DNA of 16,203 bases from Spyradomonas excrementavium (lineage in GTDB: Bacteria; Cyanobacteriota; Vampirovibrionia; Gastranaerophilales; Gastranaerophilaceae), in assembly GCA_018714005.1 (NCBI GenBank), contig DVOA01000023.1, positions 1-16,203 on the forward strand, read 5' to 3'. The translations under genes and the position numbers were made by a program. Under the pieces are notes generated by a model. That model was not told where the DNA came from, searched no databases, and saw nothing but the letters and a program-made list of their open reading frames with translations. Shown here one piece after another: positions 7,841-14,664 of this stretch. How positions within the stretch are numbered: position 1 is the stretch's first letter; every line of letters starts with the position of its first letter.

Positions 7841-7846
7841 ATTATA
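7841..7846 (-). promoter_or_regulatory. Probable -10 box of the UPF0173-DUF3326-pilin operon
   Basis: Read on the minus strand, this is a perfect TATAAT, 20 nt before the ATG, with the AGAGG ribosome site in between. The -35 region is weak (CTGAAA at 17 bp or TCTGAA at 18 bp). Confidence 0.45.
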
Positions 7847-7922
7847 GCAAATTCCCCAAAAAATTTCAGAATATTTCTTGAAAATCATCTAAATACACTG
7901 TTTTAAAAATGCAAACATGGTT

Positions 7923-7928
7923 TATAAT
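7923..7928 (+). promoter_or_regulatory. Probable -10 box of the HD-GYP-trmFO operon
   Basis: Perfect TATAAT 26 nt before the ATG at 7955. The -35 region is poor (TGTTTT or TTTTAA at 16-18 bp). A modest GTGGGAT ribosome site precedes the ATG. Confidence 0.4.
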
Positions 7929-7954
7929 ATGTGAATAAATAAAGTGGGATAATT

Positions 7955-9034
7955 ATGGAACGAATACTTGTTGAAGATTTAATCCAATACAAAATGATAC
8001 CATTCGACCTCTATAACGATAGAGGCATAAAACTTATGAGCGCGGGCGAAATCCTGACATCCGGAAAACTCCTGCGGGTCAGCCAGTATGACATTCTTTA
8101 TAAAGAAATCCCGCCAAAACCCAAACAACATCCAAAACCGCAGCCTCAGCCCGAAAAAGCACCAGAACAAAAAACAGAAGAAAAGAAAAAAACACCCCCT
8201 CAGGAAGAACAGGCTGAAAAAGCCCAAAAAACTAAAGAACAAGAAAAAGAGCCGGAAGAAAACGAACACGATATAATCGACGAAACCGCCTCGGACATCG
8301 TTGTGAATTCAACAGCAAAAATTAAACCGGATTTTCAAATAAAAATGAAAACGAACTACGCAAATTCCATATCATCGCTGAAAATCCACGAAAGTAAAGA
8401 AGCTGTAAAACAAATCAACGAGATGAAGTCAAAAATTCTCTCCGAAATAGGCACAATAATTGATGACGTAAAATTCTGCTCGCAATTGAAGCTTCTGGGC
8501 GATTATTACAACACGCACTCGCTGAACACATCAATACTTGCGACCGCACTGGGCTACAAACTGGAATTTGACTCTGAAAAAATCGAAAACCTCACCCAGA
8601 GCGCGCTTTTACACGACATCGGAATGACAAAATTCCCTCCTGAGCTTCTGAACAAAACAAAACGCTCAAATAAAGACGAAAAACTGCTTGAAAAACATAC
8701 ACTCATCGGCTATAAAATTTTAAAAGATGAAATGAAAATGCCCGAGGAAATTTGCCGTGTAGCGCTTGAACATCATGAAAACCATGACGGTTCGGGTTAT
8801 CCTTACGGGCTTTCCGGCGACCAAATCGGCGAATTAAGCAGAATCGTCGGACTTTGCAGCCTTTTTGACGACCTTACATCAGGCAGAACAAAACATAAAG
8901 TAAAAAACACAAAAGACGCCCTGCGTATCATGCTGGAATTCGGCTCACACCGCTTTCCTCCGGAGCTTTTGTACAAATTCGTGAACATGTTCCGCTACAA
9001 TGATTTGAACACATTTGATGAAATGGTGCAATAA
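7955..9034 (+). CDS. HD-GYP domain protein with charged Pro/Lys/Glu linker
   Basis: This 359-residue protein has a small N-terminal domain (1-50, MERILVEDLIQYKMIPFDLYNDRGIKL), like the domain preceding HD-GYP in many such proteins. A low-complexity linker rich in Pro, Lys, Gln and Glu spans 52-105. An HD-GYP domain covers about 160-350. Visible motifs are H188, the H220-D221 pair (LLHDIGM), H248 (KHTLIG), H273-H274 and DGSGYP (278-283). Such domains hydrolyse cyclic di-GMP. One metal-ligand aspartate of the RIV...D.FDA motif is replaced: RIVGLCSLFDDL has S302 at that place, so activity may be reduced or altered. There is no signal peptide or receiver domain. The stop overlaps the trmFO start by one base (TAATG at 9032-9036). 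Confidence 0.88.
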   Translation: MERILVEDLIQYKMIPFDLYNDRGIKLMSAGEILTSGKLLRVSQYDILYKEIPPKPKQHPKPQPQPEKAPEQKTEEKKKTPPQEEQAEKAQKTKEQEKEPEENEHDIIDETASDIVVNSTAKIKPDFQIKMKTNYANSISSLKIHESKEAVKQINEMKSKILSEIGTIIDDVKFCSQLKLLGDYYNTHSLNTSILATALGYKLEFDSEKIENLTQSALLHDIGMTKFPPELLNKTKRSNKDEKLLEKHTLIGYKILKDEMKMPEEICRVALEHHENHDGSGYPYGLSGDQIGELSRIVGLCSLFDDLTSGRTKHKVKNTKDALRIMLEFGSHRFPPELLYKFVNMFRYNDLNTFDEMVQ

Positions 9035-10341
9035 TGAAAGCAGTAGTAATCGGAGGCGGATTGGCAGGCTCTGAAGCCGCATTGCAACTGGCAAAAAGAG
9101 GGATTGAAGTCGATTTATACGAAATGCGCCCGAAAAAGACCACAGGTGCGCACAAAACCGAAAATCTTGCGGAATTTGTCTGCTCAAACAGCCTCGGCTC
9201 TTTTGACGTAACAAATGCAAGCGGGCTTTTGAAAAAAGAAATGTCAATTCTGGGTTCTTTTTTGATAAAAGCAGCTTTTGATTCGGCGGTTCCGGCGGGC
9301 GCGGCTCTGGCGATTGACAGGGAGCTTTTTTCTTCAAAAGTCACAAAAATGATTGAAGAAAACCCGAAAATTAACCTGATTAGAGAAGAAATAACAGAAA
9401 TTCCCGACGCACCGGCGATTATCGCCTCCGGCCCCCTAACTTCGGAGGTTTTTGCCGAAAAAATCAAAGATTTTTGCTCGCAGGAACATCTTCACTTTTT
9501 TGACGCAATCGCACCGATTGTGGAAAAAGATTCAATAAATTTTGACATAGCTTTTTACGCAAGCCGCTACGACAAAGGCGAAGCCTCTTACATAAACTGC
9601 CCGATGAATAAAGAACAGTATGAAAATTTCTACAGAATTCTCACCACGGCTGAAAAAATCGAGCTGAAAGATTTTGAAAAAGACGCAAAATTCTTTGAAT
9701 CCTGCCTTCCTGTCGAGGTTTTGGCTTCCAGAGGCGAGGATACGCTCCGTTTTGGCCCGATGAAACCGGTTGGATTGGTTGACAAACGCACAGGTGAGCA
9801 AAATTACGCGGTTGTTCAGCTCCGTCAGGACAATTTATCCGCTTCAATGTACAATCTGGTTGGTTTTCAGACAAATTTAAAATGGGGCGCGCAAAAAGAG
9901 CTTGTTCATTCAATCCCGGGGCTTGAAAACGCAAATATTTTAAGATACGGCGTAATGCACAGAAATACTTTCATAAACAGCCCGAAAATCCTGAACAAAT
10001 TCTTGCAGTGCAAAAAACGCGAAAATCTTTTCTTTGCCGGGCAAATCACAGGCACCGAGGGCTATACAGAATCTATTGCAACCGGAATGTACGCAGGAAT
10101 AAACCTTGCGCGCCTCCTGAACGGCGAAAAATTCCTTGAATTACCCGACATAACAATGCTCGGCGCATTAACAAACTATATTTCCTTTGAAGAGCACAAG
10201 CATTTTCAGCCCGTAAACTCAAACTGGGGCATTGTAAAGACGCTTGATGCGGACAAAAAGACGAGAAAAAACAAAAAGCTCAAAAATGAACTTCTTGCAA
10301 AACGCTCGATTTATTATTTGGAAACGCTTGAATTAATTTAG
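9034..10341 (+). CDS. trmFO: Methylenetetrahydrofolate-tRNA uracil-54 C5-methyltransferase TrmFO
   Basis: TrmFO forms ribothymidine at position 54 in the T-loop of tRNAs, using 5,10-methylene-THF and FAD. The 435-residue length is normal for the family. The N-terminal FAD-binding motif is VVIGGGLAGSEAA, followed by EMRPKKTTGAHKTENLAEFVCSNSLG, a family signature with C50. The second reactive cysteine is C224 in FESCLPVEV. RGEDTLRFGPMKPVGL and the C-terminal FAD segment FFAGQITGTEGYTESIATG are intact. The gene is translationally coupled to the HD-GYP gene. No terminator precedes the hairpin array that starts about 30 bp after the stop. Confidence 0.97.
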   Translation: MKAVVIGGGLAGSEAALQLAKRGIEVDLYEMRPKKTTGAHKTENLAEFVCSNSLGSFDVTNASGLLKKEMSILGSFLIKAAFDSAVPAGAALAIDRELFSSKVTKMIEENPKINLIREEITEIPDAPAIIASGPLTSEVFAEKIKDFCSQEHLHFFDAIAPIVEKDSINFDIAFYASRYDKGEASYINCPMNKEQYENFYRILTTAEKIELKDFEKDAKFFESCLPVEVLASRGEDTLRFGPMKPVGLVDKRTGEQNYAVVQLRQDNLSASMYNLVGFQTNLKWGAQKELVHSIPGLENANILRYGVMHRNTFINSPKILNKFLQCKKRENLFFAGQITGTEGYTESIATGMYAGINLARLLNGEKFLELPDITMLGALTNYISFEEHKHFQPVNSNWGIVKTLDADKKTRKNKKLKNELLAKRSIYYLETLELI

Positions 10342-10406
10342 GCTATTTTAACCCCTGACGCAAAAATTTAACAAAAATTCACCCCACCCTCAACCAACTC
10401 CCAAAA

Positions 10407-10489
10407 GTTCAAAGATAATTGAATGAATTTTTCGACGCCTATGAGCGAAGCGAATCGAGCTAGAAAAATTTATTCAATTTTCTTTGAAC
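10407..10489 (+). repeat. Class I variable-arm hairpin, copy D
   Basis: Arms 10407-10433 and 10463-10489 (27 nt each) pair except for T10416/T10480 and the G-U type pair G10425/T10471. The 29-nt loop is the most frequent core form (GACGCCTATGAGCGAAGCGA then ATCGAGCTA). First unit of the tandem array. Confidence 0.9.
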
Positions 10490-10548
10490 GAAACAGCAAA
10501 AATCGCGAAAATCTCACAAAAATTCACCACCCCCAATCAACTTCCAAA

Positions 10549-10631
10549 GTTCAAAGATGATTGAATGAATTTTTCGACGCCTATGAGCGAAGCGAATCGA
10601 GCTAGAAAAATTTATTCAATTTTCTTTGAAC
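10549..10631 (+). repeat. Class I variable-arm hairpin, copy E
   Basis: Arms 10549-10575 and 10605-10631. Mismatches are T10558/T10622 plus two G-U type pairs, G10559/T10621 and G10567/T10613. G10559 is a change private to this unit. The loop is identical to that of copy D. Confidence 0.9.
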
Positions 10632-10691
10632 GCAACAGCAAAAATCGCGAAAATCTCACAAAAATTCACCACCCCCAACCAACTCCCAAAA

Positions 10692-10774
10692 GTTCAAAGA
10701 TAATTGAGTGAATTTTTCGACGCCTATGAGCGAAGCGAATCGAGCTAGAAAAATTTATTCAATTTTCTTTGAAC
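10692..10774 (+). repeat. Class I variable-arm hairpin, copy F
   Basis: Arms 10692-10718 and 10748-10774. Mismatches are T10701/T10765 plus two G-U type pairs, at G10708 (private to this unit) and G10710. The loop is identical to copies D and E. It ends about 30 bp before the stop codon of the convergent isocitrate dehydrogenase gene. Confidence 0.9.
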
Positions 10775-10803
10775 GCAACAGCAAAAATCGCGAAATAAAA
10801 CTT

Positions 10804-11802
10804 TTAATCAAGATTTTTGATTATTTCATCCCGAAATTCAGTCGTAGTAGCACTTCCGCCCAAATCTCCCGTCAAAACAGCGCCTTGGGCAAGAACTTTG
10901 TAAAGCGCTTTTTCAATTTTTTGCGCGGGTACATCTTCGCCGATATATTTGAGCAAATTTATCGCGCAAATCAAAAGCGCGGTCGGATTAGCCTTGTTTT
11001 GCCCTTTTATGTCGGGTGCTGAACCATGCACAGGCTCAAAAACCGCACAATCAGCGCCAATGTTCGCTCCCTGCGCAACTCCAAGCCCTCCAATCAACCC
11101 TGCAGTCAAATCCGAAACAATATCCCCGTAAAGATTAGGCAAAACAAGCACATCAAACTTCGACGGGTTCTGCACAAGCTGCATGCAAAGATTATCAACA
11201 AGAATCTCCTTAAATTCAATTTCAGGAAACTCTTTCGCAACTTTTCTTGCGCAATCCAGAAATAATCCGTCAGAAAGCTTGCAAATATTGGCTTTTGTAA
11301 CAGCATGAACCGTTTTTCTGCCATTTTTGACAGCATATTCAAACGCAAATCGCGCAATCCGCTCAGAAGCCTGCCTTGTAATTATTTTTATGGATTCAGC
11401 AGTGTCTTCATCGACCTGACGCTCAATCCCCGCATACAAATCCTCGGTATTTTCACGCACAACAACCAGATTAACCCCGCAAAAAGGCGTTTTTATCCCA
11501 TCAATATTCTTGCACGGCCGCAAATTTGCATACAAATCCAGCTCCTTGCGCAGTCTGACATTCACACTCCTAAAACCTTTCCCGATAGGGGTTGTTACAG
11601 GGGCTTTTAGGGCGGCTTTGTTCTTTTTTATTGACTCAATTACACGCGCGGGCAGCGGATCGCCCTCAATTTCAGCAACATCCGCACCGGCATTTTGAAT
11701 ATCCCATTCAATTTGCGCACCGGCTTTTTCAATAATTTTTACGACTGCATCGGAAATTTCAGGCCCGATTCCATCCCCCGGAATAAGCGTAACTGTCTTC
11801 AT
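10804..11802 (-). CDS. icd: NAD-dependent isocitrate dehydrogenase (IDH/IPMDH family)
   Basis: This enzyme oxidatively decarboxylates isocitrate to 2-oxoglutarate in the cytoplasm, feeding glutamate synthesis. The 332-residue length fits the short NAD-type or IDH3-like branch. Substrate residues line up with the classical enzyme: S79, N81, R85, R95 (SVNVRLRKELDLYANLRP), R116 and Y123 (RENTEDLYAG), catalytic K170, and metal aspartates D227 and D231. HGSAPDI (D264, I265) occupies the place where NADP enzymes have Lys-Tyr, which points to NAD+. Isopropylmalate or homoisocitrate dehydrogenase are less likely, given the SxN substrate loop. The ATG overlaps the pncC stop (ATGA, 11799-11802), and AAAGGAG lies upstream. 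Last gene of its operon. Confidence 0.92.
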   Translation of the reverse strand: MKTVTLIPGDGIGPEISDAVVKIIEKAGAQIEWDIQNAGADVAEIEGDPLPARVIESIKKNKAALKAPVTTPIGKGFRSVNVRLRKELDLYANLRPCKNIDGIKTPFCGVNLVVVRENTEDLYAGIERQVDEDTAESIKIITRQASERIARFAFEYAVKNGRKTVHAVTKANICKLSDGLFLDCARKVAKEFPEIEFKEILVDNLCMQLVQNPSKFDVLVLPNLYGDIVSDLTAGLIGGLGVAQGANIGADCAVFEPVHGSAPDIKGQNKANPTALLICAINLLKYIGEDVPAQKIEKALYKVLAQGAVLTGDLGGSATTTEFRDEIIKNLD

Positions 11803-12290
11803 TTGCTGCTCTCCTTTAAAAATTCATAAAAAGCTTTGAGCGCATGCTGAGCAAAATCGGATTTTATCAATGTTCTTTCCAGAACCGGATTTGCATTATG
11901 CTTAAAAGCTACGCTCTTACTCCTGCTTGCGGCGCCAATATAAATCAACCCCACAGGCTTTTTGTCCGAACCGCCTGATGGGCCGGCAATCCCTGTTGTG
12001 GAAAGGGCATAATCAGCATTTGTATTTTTTATAAGCCCTTCTGCCATCTCAACAGCGACCTGAGGGCTGACAGCACCATAAACATCAAGCGTTTCATGCT
12101 TAACACCCAGATATTTGTGTTTTGCGTCGTAAGAATAGGTAACAAAATTAACATCTATATAATTTGAGCTGCCCGGAATATCCGTCAACATAGAACTGAC
12201 AAGCCCGCCCGTGCAGGACTCGGCAATTGCAATAGTTTTGCCCTGCGCAGTCAAAATATCTGCAATAAGTTGTTCGTAAGGTAGTTTCAT
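11799..12290 (-). CDS. pncC: Nicotinamide-nucleotide amidohydrolase (CinA C-terminal domain, PncC)
   Basis: PncC deamidates nicotinamide mononucleotide to nicotinic acid mononucleotide, recycling NMN into NAD. The 163-residue protein is the stand-alone CinA_C domain with no N-terminal CinA half. The catalytic serine is S25 in AESCTGG, with Y52 and K57 in VTYSYDAKHKYLGV. The GIAGPSGGSDKKPVGLIYIG segment closes the fold. It begins 2 bp after the stop of the exported protein gene and overlaps the NAD-dependent isocitrate dehydrogenase by 4 bp, so all three are likely co-transcribed. Linking NAD recycling to an NAD-using enzyme is plausible but may be chance. Confidence 0.93.
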   Translation of the reverse strand: MKLPYEQLIADILTAQGKTIAIAESCTGGLVSSMLTDIPGSSNYIDVNFVTYSYDAKHKYLGVKHETLDVYGAVSPQVAVEMAEGLIKNTNADYALSTTGIAGPSGGSDKKPVGLIYIGAASRSKSVAFKHNANPVLERTLIKSDFAQHALKAFYEFLKESSK

Positions 12291-12292
12291 AA

Positions 12293-12976
12293 TTAGTGAA
12301 GCGGTAAATCTATTGGTTGTAAAAGTAACACATTGATATTTGTTCCCTGCGGAAGAATTACATCATTGCCTTTTCTGAAAAGGTCAATAATTGAGTCGCC
12401 GACGAGATAAACACCGCCGCCGATTACCCCGCCGATTGCGCCGAGCGGAGTGCAGACGTATTGCATGTTATCGCCGGTTCCTTTGCCCCATTCAATGGCT
12501 TTTGAGGTGATTTCTTTGGTTTTTTTCCAGTTTTGCTGCAAGGCATAGCCGTAATTTCCGTTTTGATAAATTCCTCCGTCAATAGTAATGTCAGGATAAT
12601 TCAAAAGCCCCGCAGAAACCGGCACCTGACGGCCCGTTGGCGACACAACATGGTCAAAATTGATATAAATCACGGCACTTCTTGAGGGAAGTTTCGCCTT
12701 AACAATTTTCGTAATAGTTCCCCTGAAAATCGAGCCCGCAGGCAAGGCCACTTTTGAATCAATTATCTGGTCATTCACAAGCATTGAGTTAAATTCGCCG
12801 CCCACATTGCCCGTTTTTGTAGAAATAGGGTCGATTAACTGTAAAGAAAGCGTAGTGCCTTTGGGAATCCTGATGGACTGAATGTCAGCAGTAAAAGTTT
12901 TCGGCGCAGCATCAGCCGTGAGCATGCCCAGTGCAATTCCGGCAATAACCGCCATAATGGCTATGATTTTTTTCAT
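12293..12976 (-). CDS. Exported glycine-rich envelope protein, paralogue of the 1527-2651 product
   Basis: The 227-residue reading starts at ATG 12976 (MKKIIAIMAVIAGIALGMLTADA), with GAGGAG 6 nt upstream and a clear signal peptide likely cut after ADA (about residue 23). The same frame stays open to 13192, but that extension covers the enolase upstream region and lacks a start signal. ALPAGSIFRGTITKI...INFDHVVSPTGRQVPV parallels ILPTGTIAHGCVREI...SFDYLITPDGREIPI of the other protein. GAIGGVIGGGVYLVGD is a short glycine zipper, and LFRKGNDVILPQGTNINVLL is the shared end block. The DUF4352-like domain is missing. The function is not recognised; an envelope location is inferred. It heads the operon with pncC and icd. 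Confidence 0.88.
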   Translation of the reverse strand: MKKIIAIMAVIAGIALGMLTADAAPKTFTADIQSIRIPKGTTLSLQLIDPISTKTGNVGGEFNSMLVNDQIIDSKVALPAGSIFRGTITKIVKAKLPSRSAVIYINFDHVVSPTGRQVPVSAGLLNYPDITIDGGIYQNGNYGYALQQNWKKTKEITSKAIEWGKGTGDNMQYVCTPLGAIGGVIGGGVYLVGDSIIDLFRKGNDVILPQGTNINVLLLQPIDLPLH

Positions 12977-13067
12977 GATTTTCTCCTCAAATAATAAATT
13001 TAATATATGTATTTTAGCCAGTTGAAGAAATGGGGGCAAATAATTTATTTTTATTAATATGCGTTCC

Positions 13068-13096
13068 TTGTAAAATCTTTTTTTTCGTTGGATAAT
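13068..13096 (+). promoter_or_regulatory. Candidate upstream promoter for eno
   Basis: TTGTAA (13068-13073) and GATAAT (13091-13096), 17 bp apart. Use of this promoter would give a leader of about 160 nt. A second candidate closer to the gene is TTGATT (13217-13222) with TATATG (13239-13244), 16 bp apart, which would start around 13250 and leave only the AAAGGAG ribosome site as leader. The sequence does not decide between them. Confidence 0.45.
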
Positions 13097-13116
13097 CGTG
13101 TCATAAATTGTTACGG

Positions 13117-13235
13117 CAAAATTGATTCGCATGGACACCGCCGGTTGAGCGCTGAAAATGCGAAAGTCGCAAATGTCACCTGCGACGGGCACCCGCGAGG
13201 ATAATAAAGGGCGTCATTGATTTGCGGGGACAGTT
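13117..13235 (+). promoter_or_regulatory. GC-rich, foldable leader or operator region of eno
   Basis: This segment is clearly richer in GC than its surroundings. It has a 7-bp stem 13126-13132/13158-13164 (TTCGCAT/ATGCGAA), a 6-bp stem 13166-13171/13181-13186 (GTCGCA/TGCGAC) and a 5-bp stem 13192-13196/13224-13228 (CCCGC/GCGGG). ATTGATTCGCATGGACA (13121-13137) recurs with three changes as ATTGATTTGCGGGGACA (13216-13232). It could be a structured cis-regulatory RNA or a pair of protein-binding sites. I match it to no riboswitch I know. Confidence 0.4.
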
Positions 13236-13264
13236 GACTATATGTAAAAAAAAAGGAGAAAACT

Positions 13265-14581
13265 ATGCCAACGACTATTGAAGACGTAAAAGCAAGACAA
13301 ATCCTCGACTCAAGAGGAAATCCGACTGTTGAAGTCGATGTAACATTAGCATGCGGCGTTGTAGGACGCGCAGCTGTACCTTCAGGCGCTTCTACAGGTA
13401 TTTTTGAAGCTCTTGAAATGAGAGATGGCGACAAATCCGTATATTGCGGAAAAAGCGTTCTTAAAGCAGTTGATAATGTAAACACTATCATTGCTCCGGA
13501 ATTAATCGGCGAAGATGCTTCCAACCAGCAGGCAATCGACAAACTGATGATTGAACTCGACGGCACAGAAAACAAATCAAAACTCGGTGCTAACGCAATC
13601 CTCGGCGTATCACTCGCTTGCGCAAAAGCTTCATCTTTAGCATTTGAAATGCCGCTTTACAGATACCTTGGCGGTATCAATGCAACAACACTGCCCGTTC
13701 CTATGATGAACGTATTAAACGGCGGTGCTCACGCAGACAACAACGTTGACTTCCAGGAATTCATGATTACTCCTGTAGGCGCAAAATCTTTTGAAGAAGC
13801 TATCAGAATGGGCGCAGAAGTATTCCACAACCTTAAATCAGTTCTTAAAGCTAAAGGAATGGTTACTTCCGTAGGCGATGAAGGCGGATTTGCTCCGAAC
13901 CTTTCTTCTAACGAAGAAGCTCTTCAGGTTATCCTCGAAGCTATCGAAAAAGCAGGCTACACAACCGAACAGGTTAAAATCTGCTTAGACGTTGCTTCTT
14001 CAGAATTCTACGAAGATGGAAAATACAACCTCGCAGGCGAAGGCAAAGTTCTTTCAAGAGCAGAAATGGTTGACTTCCTCGAAAACTGGGTAAACAAATA
14101 TCCTATCATCTCAATCGAAGACGGCATGGCTGAAGAAGATTGGGAAGGCTGGAAAATGCTTACTGACAGAATCGGCGACAGATGCCAGCTCGTAGGCGAC
14201 GACCTTTTTGTTACAAACACAAAAAGACTCAAAAAAGGTATCGAAACCTGCACAGCTAACTCAATTCTCATCAAAGTTAACCAGATTGGTTCTTTGACAG
14301 AAACATTGAACGCAATGAATATGGCATTCAAAGCAGGCTACACAGCAATTTCTTCACACCGTTCAGGCGAAACCGAAGATACTTTCATCGCTGACCTCGC
14401 TGTTGCTACAAACTGCGGTCAAATCAAAACAGGTTCTGCTTCAAGAACAGACAGAATCTGCAAATACAACCAGTTAATCAGAATCGAACAAGAACTCGGT
14501 TCAGCAGCTAAATATCCGGGATTGAAAGCTTTCAACGGCCAAAATTCCTGCTCTGACGCTTGCTGCTGCGGCTGCAAATAG
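13265..14581 (+). CDS. eno: Enolase with cysteine-rich C-terminal tail
   Basis: Enolase converts 2-phosphoglycerate to phosphoenolpyruvate in glycolysis. The 438-residue protein has the usual signatures: AVPSGASTG loop, NGGAHADN with H156, FQEFMITP, DEGGFAPN with E206, magnesium ligands D242, E285 (SIEDGM) and D312 (GDDLF), catalytic K337 (LIKVNQIGS), SSHRSGET (H365) and K388. AAAGGAG lies 6 nt before the ATG. The last 12 residues are NSCSDACCCGCK, with five cysteines (C429, C433, C434, C435, C437) beyond the normal end. This tail is not part of the enolase fold. The gene prefers GCT, CTT and TTC-type codons and looks highly expressed compared with its AT-biased neighbours. A strong bidirectional terminator follows. 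Confidence 0.98.
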   Translation: MPTTIEDVKARQILDSRGNPTVEVDVTLACGVVGRAAVPSGASTGIFEALEMRDGDKSVYCGKSVLKAVDNVNTIIAPELIGEDASNQQAIDKLMIELDGTENKSKLGANAILGVSLACAKASSLAFEMPLYRYLGGINATTLPVPMMNVLNGGAHADNNVDFQEFMITPVGAKSFEEAIRMGAEVFHNLKSVLKAKGMVTSVGDEGGFAPNLSSNEEALQVILEAIEKAGYTTEQVKICLDVASSEFYEDGKYNLAGEGKVLSRAEMVDFLENWVNKYPIISIEDGMAEEDWEGWKMLTDRIGDRCQLVGDDLFVTNTKRLKKGIETCTANSILIKVNQIGSLTETLNAMNMAFKAGYTAISSHRSGETEDTFIADLAVATNCGQIKTGSASRTDRICKYNQLIRIEQELGSAAKYPGLKAFNGQNSCSDACCCGCK

Positions 14582-14606
14582 TCAGAAAACAGCATTATAA
14601 ACTGCT

Positions 14607-14640
14607 AAAAAGCTCCGTTATAATTAACGGAGCTTTTTTA
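14607..14640. terminator. Bidirectional Rho-independent terminator between eno and pheS
   Basis: A 10-bp stem, AGCTCCGTTA (14611-14620) with TAACGGAGCT (14625-14634), has a TAAT loop. It is flanked by AAAA on the left and TTTTT on the right, so it can stop both converging genes. Confidence 0.93.
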
Positions 14641-14664
14641 TATCATTTTTTGAAACATTATCAA

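Larger units (their letters stand above)
10371..10795 (+). repeat. Tandem triplication of a ~142-bp hairpin-bearing unit
   Basis: Three direct units of about 142 bp. Each is made of an A/C-rich lead (ACAAAAATTCACC..CC.AACCAACT), the CCAAA(A)GT junction, a class I hairpin, and a tail (GAACGCAACAGCAAAAATCGCG). Hairpins begin at 10407, 10549 and 10692. Units 2 and 3 are nearly identical. Unit 1 differs slightly in the lead and in its tail (GAACGAAACAGC). Confidence 0.93.
10342..10803. other. Convergent intergenic region filled by the hairpin array
   Basis: No gene is supported in the 462 bases between the stops of trmFO and the isocitrate dehydrogenase gene. An open frame at 10708-11022 runs through hairpin copy F and then antisense to the dehydrogenase. 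Almost all of the space is the tandem hairpin array (10371-10795). No Rho-independent terminator with a T-run is visible, so the hairpins may be the only structures here that could halt the two converging transcripts. Confidence 0.7.

Noticed and set aside
7821..7841. TTG start of the UPF0173 gene at 7841
   Set aside because: The AGAGG ribosome site lies inside that extension, next to the ATG at 7820, and the TATAAT box directly abuts the TTG.
8928..9467. Long minus-strand open frames antisense to trmFO and other genes
   Set aside because: They are shadows of strongly conserved plus-strand genes and encode no recognisable protein.
10440..10470. Small ORFs starting at the ATG inside the loop (MSEANRARKI...)
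   Set aside because: The reading comes from the DNA repeat. Sequence after the loop differs among loci, and there are no ribosome sites or shared continuation.
10407..10774. Three regularly spaced repeats as a CRISPR array
   Set aside because: Units are ~142 bp and nearly identical throughout, with no unique spacers, and no cas genes are present.
12977..13192. N-terminal extension of the 12293-12976 protein
   Set aside because: The ATG at 12976 has a GAGGAG site and begins a signal peptide; the extension would place that signal in the middle of the protein.
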